Source: Gemmatimonadaceae bacterium
GTDB taxonomy: Bacteria > Gemmatimonadota > Gemmatimonadetes > Gemmatimonadales > Gemmatimonadaceae
Reading direction: 5' to 3'
Assembly (NCBI GenBank): GCA_025451425.1
Contig: JANWKK010000268.1
Location: 1-7,901 of the forward strand
DNA: 7,901 nt
The notes below the pieces were generated by a model. It had not been told where the DNA came from. It was given only the letters and a program-made list of their open reading frames with translations, and made no database searches. Of the stretch, positions 5,265-7,901 are shown in pieces (within the stretch, counting starts at the first letter, position 1; each line of letters starts with the position of its first letter). The translations under genes and the position numbers were made by a program.

Positions 5265-6599
5265 ATGCTCGCGCAACGGCTGATCGAGCGAAAACGCGAC
5301 GGTGGTCGGCTCGAGCCGGGTGAGTGGCGTGCCCTAACGCTAGCCTACACGGCCGGGCACATCCCCGACTATCAGATGGCTGCGTTCCTCATGGCGTGCT
5401 TCATACGGGGACTCGATCGCGAGGAGACAGCGGCGCTCACCGAAGCGATGCTCGGCAGTGGCGAACGGTTGGTGCTCGCCGATCTTGGCGTCGCGCGCGT
5501 CGACAAGCATTCGACCGGTGGTGTCGGCGACAAGGTGTCGCTGGTGCTGGCGCCGCTCATCGCCTCGCTGGGTGTCGCCGTCCCCATGATGTCCGGCCGC
5601 GGCCTTGGCCACACCGGCGGCACGCTGGATAAACTCGAATCGATTCCTGGATTCCGCACGAGCCTAACGCTGACGGAAGCGCGTTCGCAGATCGAGGCGC
5701 TCTGTTGCGCTCTGATCGGCCAGACGCGAGAAATCGCTCCGGCGGATCGGAAAATGTATGCCTTACGAGACGCGACGAGTACGGTCGAGTCGATTCCGCT
5801 CATTGCCGCATCGATCATGAGCAAGAAGCTCGCGGAGGACCTGACGGGACTCGTGGTCGACATCAAGCGAGGCAGTGGGTCGTTTCTGCCAGGGCTCGAC
5901 CGCGATCTCGAGCTTGCGGACGCCATGATCCGGCTCGGCGCCGATCACGATTGTCCAGTGGTTGCCCTCATTACCGCCATGGATCGTCCGCTCGGCCGCG
6001 CTTGTGGCAACGCGCTCGAAGTGGAGGAGGCGATACACACTCTCAAGGGCGAAGGTCCGCCCGATCTGCTCGAGATCACCTACGCGCTTGGTGTTGAGAT
6101 GTTGCTCATCGCTGGGGCCGCAATGACACCGGATGATGCTCGTCGGCAAATGGAGAAAGCCATCGGAACCGGAAAATCTGCCGAGCACTTTCAGAAGATC
6201 ATCGAAGCTCAAGGTGGCAATCCTGGCGTCGTCGAGGATCCCGCGGTGCTGCCGCAGGCAGCCGAATGTGAGCTGTTCAGCGCACCGAGGAGGGGATTCG
6301 TCGCGCGCGTCGAGCCGAAAGCGATCGGCCGCGGCATCATCGCGCTCGGTGGCGGCCGCACGAAGATGGACGATCACATCGACCCGAGCGTCGGCTTCGT
6401 GATCACTGCTCGTCCGGGGGATTGGGTGGAGCAGGGTGAGCCGCTCGCGACGATCTTCGCGCGTGATCGCGCGGGCGTCGACGCTGGGCGACAAACCCTC
6501 CGCCAAGCCATTGTAATTTCCGACGAAGCTGATCCACCGCTCCCGCTCGTCTCGCATCGCGTGAGCAACGCTGGAGTGGAAGTCGTACCAAGCATCTGA
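5265..6599 (+). CDS. pdp: pyrimidine-nucleoside (thymidine) phosphorylase
   Basis: This 444-residue cytosolic enzyme cleaves uridine, thymidine or deoxyuridine with phosphate to the base and (deoxy)ribose-1-phosphate, in pyrimidine salvage. Order: an N-terminal helical domain with PDYQMAAFLMA; phosphate-binding KHSTGGVGDK (81-90); the family signature SGRGLGHTGGTLDKLE (110-125); then DRKMYALRDATSTVESIPLIAASIMSKK (161-188). Lys81, Ser83, Ser110, Thr120, Arg168, Ser183 and Lys187 fall at the positions I recall for the active site of Bacillus pyrimidine-nucleoside phosphorylase. The C-terminal domain (from about 340) includes GRGIIALGGGRTKMDDHIDPSVGF, typical of the family. Length is full. An in-frame stop at 5241-5243 makes the ATG at 5265 the first possible start, although it lacks a Shine-Dalgarno. 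It appears monocistronic, with no other nucleoside-salvage genes nearby. Substrate range (Pdp versus DeoA) cannot be settled from sequence alone. Confidence 0.95.
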   Translation: MLAQRLIERKRDGGRLEPGEWRALTLAYTAGHIPDYQMAAFLMACFIRGLDREETAALTEAMLGSGERLVLADLGVARVDKHSTGGVGDKVSLVLAPLIASLGVAVPMMSGRGLGHTGGTLDKLESIPGFRTSLTLTEARSQIEALCCALIGQTREIAPADRKMYALRDATSTVESIPLIAASIMSKKLAEDLTGLVVDIKRGSGSFLPGLDRDLELADAMIRLGADHDCPVVALITAMDRPLGRACGNALEVEEAIHTLKGEGPPDLLEITYALGVEMLLIAGAAMTPDDARRQMEKAIGTGKSAEHFQKIIEAQGGNPGVVEDPAVLPQAAECELFSAPRRGFVARVEPKAIGRGIIALGGGRTKMDDHIDPSVGFVITARPGDWVEQGEPLATIFARDRAGVDAGRQTLRQAIVISDEADPPLPLVSHRVSNAGVEVVPSI

Positions 6600-6627
6600 A
6601 GGCGTAGGCCTCGCTGCTCGAACGCGG

Positions 6628-6661
6628 TAGCCCCTCGTCCTAGGCTCTAGCCCCTGGTCTC
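6628..6661. repeat. short heptamer-like spacer repeat (TAGCCCC type)
   Basis: Between the phosphorylase and the small membrane protein, TAGCCCCT occurs twice, at 6628-6635 and 6648-6655. The stretch reads as TAGCCCC, TCGTCC (6 bases), TAGGCTC, TAGCCCC, TGGTCTC. This is a degenerate 7-base periodicity like the other intergenic tracts, but short and imperfect. Confidence 0.4.
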
Positions 6662-6904
6662 ATGCCTCCTCGCATTGCAAGGCTCGCCGCATTCGGCGCA
6701 TTCGGCGCTGTTGCGTTGTTCGTGTTCATTTATGTCGTGATCGCGATCGCATCAGCCCCGGGGCGCACGGGTGGCATCGACATGATCGAGGCCGTGGTCA
6801 CCTGGATATCTGTCGGGATCGCCGTGCTCGGACTCATCGCTGCACACGTTGTGGTCGCGCGAGGCCTGCTCGCCTATTCTCGCGGACGTCGGAGCGGTAT
6901 CTGA
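6662..6904 (+). CDS. small hypothetical membrane protein with two transmembrane segments
   Basis: This encodes an 80-residue protein that I do not recognise. Two hydrophobic segments span about residues 8-30 (LAAFGAFGAVALFVFIYVVIAIA) and 42-66 (IEAVVTWISVGIAVLGLIAAHVVVA), joined by a short Gly/Asp loop and ending in a basic tail (RGRRSGI). By the positive-inside rule, both ends should be cytoplasmic. The ATG has no Shine-Dalgarno upstream, only the TAGCCCC-type spacer. It lies 62 bases after the phosphorylase and could be cotranscribed with it. The clean membrane topology supports a real gene; function is unknown. Confidence 0.65.
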   Translation: MPPRIARLAAFGAFGAVALFVFIYVVIAIASAPGRTGGIDMIEAVVTWISVGIAVLGLIAAHVVVARGLLAYSRGRRSGI

Positions 6905-6955
6905 GGGATGCGGATGCGGGTTGAGGGATGAGGGTTGAGTGATGCGGGTTGCGCA
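6905..6955. repeat. degenerate G-rich heptamer repeat (GGGTTGA type)
   Basis: Directly after the stop codon, the sequence follows a 7-base period: GGGATGC, then GGATGC (6 bases), GGGTTGA, GGGATGA, GGGTTGA, GTGATGC, GGGTTGC. GGGTTGA and GGGATGA types alternate, giving a 14-base higher-order unit as in the 949-983 tract. Five GGG runs (6905, 6918, 6925, 6932 and 6946) also satisfy a loose G-quadruplex pattern on the plus strand. Confidence 0.75.
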
Positions 6956-6960
6956 TTATA

Positions 6961-6974
6961 GAACTCTAAAGTTC
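6961..6974. other. small inverted repeat GAACT-CTAA-AGTTC
   Basis: This is a perfect 5-base inverted repeat with a 4-base loop in a locally AT-rich island, just after the heptamer tract and touching the C-run that follows. It could be a protein-binding dyad or a minor hairpin; nothing shows which. Confidence 0.3.
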
Positions 6975-6998
6975 CCCCGCGCCCGCGCCCCGCGCCCC
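6974..6998 (-). other. canonical G-quadruplex motif on the minus strand
   Basis: Read on the minus strand, the sequence is a four-G run, CGC, a four-G run, CGC, a three-G run, CGC, and a five-G run. That gives four runs of at least three guanines with identical 3-base loops, a textbook intramolecular quadruplex pattern; the plus strand could form an i-motif. It lies about 200 bases upstream of the DUF4136 lipoprotein, on the template strand for that gene. Formation in the cell is inference. Confidence 0.6.
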
Positions 6999-7004
6999 GC
7001 AGAC

Positions 7005-7034
7005 GGACTCGGCTTTCGACAGTGTGTCGAGTCC
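7005..7034 (+). other. hairpin upstream of the lipoprotein gene
   Basis: GGACTCG (7005-7011) pairs perfectly with CGAGTCC (7028-7034) across a 16-base loop. An alternative inner hairpin, CGACA (7017-7021) with TGTCG (7025-7029), shares bases with the outer stem, so the two are mutually exclusive. There is no T-run after it, so it is not a standard terminator. It could be part of the leader of the lipoprotein transcript. Confidence 0.35.
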
Positions 7035-7195
7035 GGTTTGGCGGTCATTGTCGGCGACCCGCATCGAGCTCGGCGCGCAAAGGGAGCACAAAGATGCATG
7101 CCTAACGGGAAGTGAAACGATCATGGCGAGCGGCGACAGCGCTGGCGGGTCCGGCGCGTGCATTCGCTAACAGCCCCTTCAATGAGGAGGCAACA

Positions 7196-7747
7196 ATGAC
7201 CGCCCGATATGTCGTCGCTGCACTCGCTTTCGCGGCCGCGGCATGCAGTAGCGGAAGCAACGTCCAGGTTCGAACGCAAGCGGCGCCGGGCTTTGCCACG
7301 ACCGGTCGCTCAACGTTCCGGATCCTGCCCGTGCCGGCACGTGGGGATGGAGTGAGCTTGCAGTCAAACGATCCGATGCTTGCGAACTCCATTACGAATC
7401 AACAGCTCCGGCAGGACGTTCGGCAGGCGCTCGAGGCCCGCGGGTACCGTCCTGCCGATGGCGAGCGTGCCGATTTTGACGTCGCAGTTTATGCGTCGGC
7501 GAATCAGGCCCTCGACATTCGGAGCTACGACTATGGCTATACCTGGCGAGGCTGGCCGCGGGAGTACACGACCGTGACCCCGTACGAAAAGGGCACCGTC
7601 ATCCTCGATCTCGTCGATCCAGGGAGTCGCCAACTCTTGTGGCGCGGGCAGGGCGTTGCCCAAGTGTCGGACAATCCCAATAAGTACGCGAACGAGTTGG
7701 GAAAGGTCATCGACAAGATCGCAAAGAAGCTACCGGAAGCGCACTAG
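7196..7747 (+). CDS. DUF4136 domain lipoprotein
   Basis: This 183-residue predicted lipoprotein has a signal peptide, MTARYVVAALAFAAAAC, that ends in a lipobox with Cys17. A Ser/Gly linker follows, then a DUF4136 domain over about residues 30-180. That domain is seen as STFRILP, the helix NQQLRQDVRQALEARGY, ADFDVAVYASANQ, KGTVILDLVDPGSRQLLWRGQGVAQV and a C-terminal amphipathic helix, IDKIAKKLPEA. DUF4136 proteins are widespread in Gram-negative envelopes and their function is unknown. SSGSN follows the cysteine, with no Asp at position +2, which would favour outer-membrane sorting by the E. coli rule. The ATG at 7196 has a full AGGAGG (7185-7190) 5 bases upstream. An in-frame GTG at 7112 would bury the lipobox. 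It appears monocistronic, with a terminator-like hairpin 7 bases after the stop. Confidence 0.92.
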   Translation: MTARYVVAALAFAAAACSSGSNVQVRTQAAPGFATTGRSTFRILPVPARGDGVSLQSNDPMLANSITNQQLRQDVRQALEARGYRPADGERADFDVAVYASANQALDIRSYDYGYTWRGWPREYTTVTPYEKGTVILDLVDPGSRQLLWRGQGVAQVSDNPNKYANELGKVIDKIAKKLPEAH

Positions 7748-7754
7748 GAGAGCA

Positions 7755-7785
7755 CCTGCTCCAGGCCTCCTCGGTCTGGAGCAGG
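7755..7785. terminator. terminator-like hairpin after the lipoprotein gene
   Basis: CCTGCTCCAG (7755-7764) pairs perfectly with CTGGAGCAGG (7776-7785) across an 11-base loop, starting 7 bases after the lipoprotein stop. No T-tract follows on either strand, so it is either a GC-rich terminator lacking the U-run or a 3'-end stabilising stem. If the minus-strand frame at 7835-7901 is a gene, the symmetric stem would sit between two convergent genes and could serve both. Confidence 0.65.
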
Positions 7786-7834
7786 CGCGGTGGTCGCGCT
7801 CGATGAGGCGCGGTACACATTGGGCTGGCTCGCG

Positions 7835-7901
7835 CTAGCAGCGATATTGGAAGCCGAGCTGCTCGCCTCCGGCCCACGACCGTGTCCCGCTGCCTAACGA
7901 A
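7835..7901 (-). CDS. possible C-terminal end of a gene entering from the right (partial)
   Basis: On the minus strand, a frame open to the right edge ends at a TAG at 7835-7837 and would encode 21 residues ending GGEQLGFQYRC. A convergent gene here would fit the bidirectional-looking hairpin at 7755-7785. The alternating pattern ending in aromatic residues resembles the last strand of an outer-membrane barrel only loosely. An open stretch this short can occur by chance. Otherwise 7786-7901 holds nothing I can name except one GCCTAACG (7892-7899). Confidence 0.3.
   Translation of the reverse strand, partial: SLGSGTRSWAGGEQLGFQYRC

Noticed and set aside
5763..6557. Minus-strand open frame (264 residues) opposite the phosphorylase
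   Set aside because: No family resemblance and antisense to a full-length enzyme with all its active-site residues.
6955..6960. TATAAT on the minus strand as a -10 promoter element
   Set aside because: No -35-like element lies at suitable spacing, and transcription from it would run antisense into the small membrane-protein gene.
7112..7195. GTG start giving a 28-residue longer lipoprotein
   Set aside because: It would place the lipobox at residue 45. The ATG at 7196 has a perfect AGGAGG and a normal lipoprotein signal peptide.

Overview
The window looks like chromosomal DNA from a high-GC, free-living bacterium. My best guess is Gemmatimonadota or a similar soil or sediment lineage. That guess rests on general style only: GC-rich codons, a lone four-helix-bundle (S23) gene, degenerate heptamer repeats between genes, and DUF4136 and bacterial RMD-type TPR proteins. 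No 16S or other decisive marker is present. Most genes are housekeeping, signalling or envelope genes. I see no phage, transposase, CRISPR array or tRNA.

Layout, left to right. (1) The N-terminal half of NAD-dependent DNA ligase LigA is on the minus strand and runs off the left edge. (2) A small S23/four-helix-bundle gene is on the plus strand, between two heptamer repeat tracts of opposite orientation. The right tract is 11 perfect copies of CAACTAC. (3) A three-gene minus-strand signalling operon has every junction overlapping: a DivK/CheY-like single-domain response regulator, then a PleD-like REC-GGDEF diguanylate cyclase, then a GAF-domain protein. (4) A 150-bp divergent gap leads to a plus-strand YtxH-like membrane-anchored protein. 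Its stop codon overlaps that of a convergent, exported TPR/RMD-like protein. (5) An 80-bp divergent gap leads to a pyrimidine-nucleoside phosphorylase, followed by an 80-residue two-helix membrane protein. (6) A 291-bp intergenic region carries a GGGTTGA-type heptamer tract, a strong G-quadruplex motif on the minus strand and a hairpin. (7) A DUF4136 lipoprotein follows, with a 10-bp-stem terminator-like hairpin, then perhaps the last 21 codons of a minus-strand gene entering from the right.

How the genes work together. Only the response regulator / diguanylate cyclase / GAF cluster forms an evident functional unit. It echoes the Caulobacter divK-pleD pair and probably turns phosphorelay input into c-di-GMP output. 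The other genes appear to be independent.

The most unusual signals are in the DNA rather than the proteins. First, all the repeat-bearing spacers share a 7-bp period, although their sequences differ. Second, the octamer GCCTAACG (or its 7-base core CCTAACG) occurs six times, always on the plus strand, in genes of both orientations and in spacers. This suggests a replication-oriented or otherwise strand-specific genome signal.
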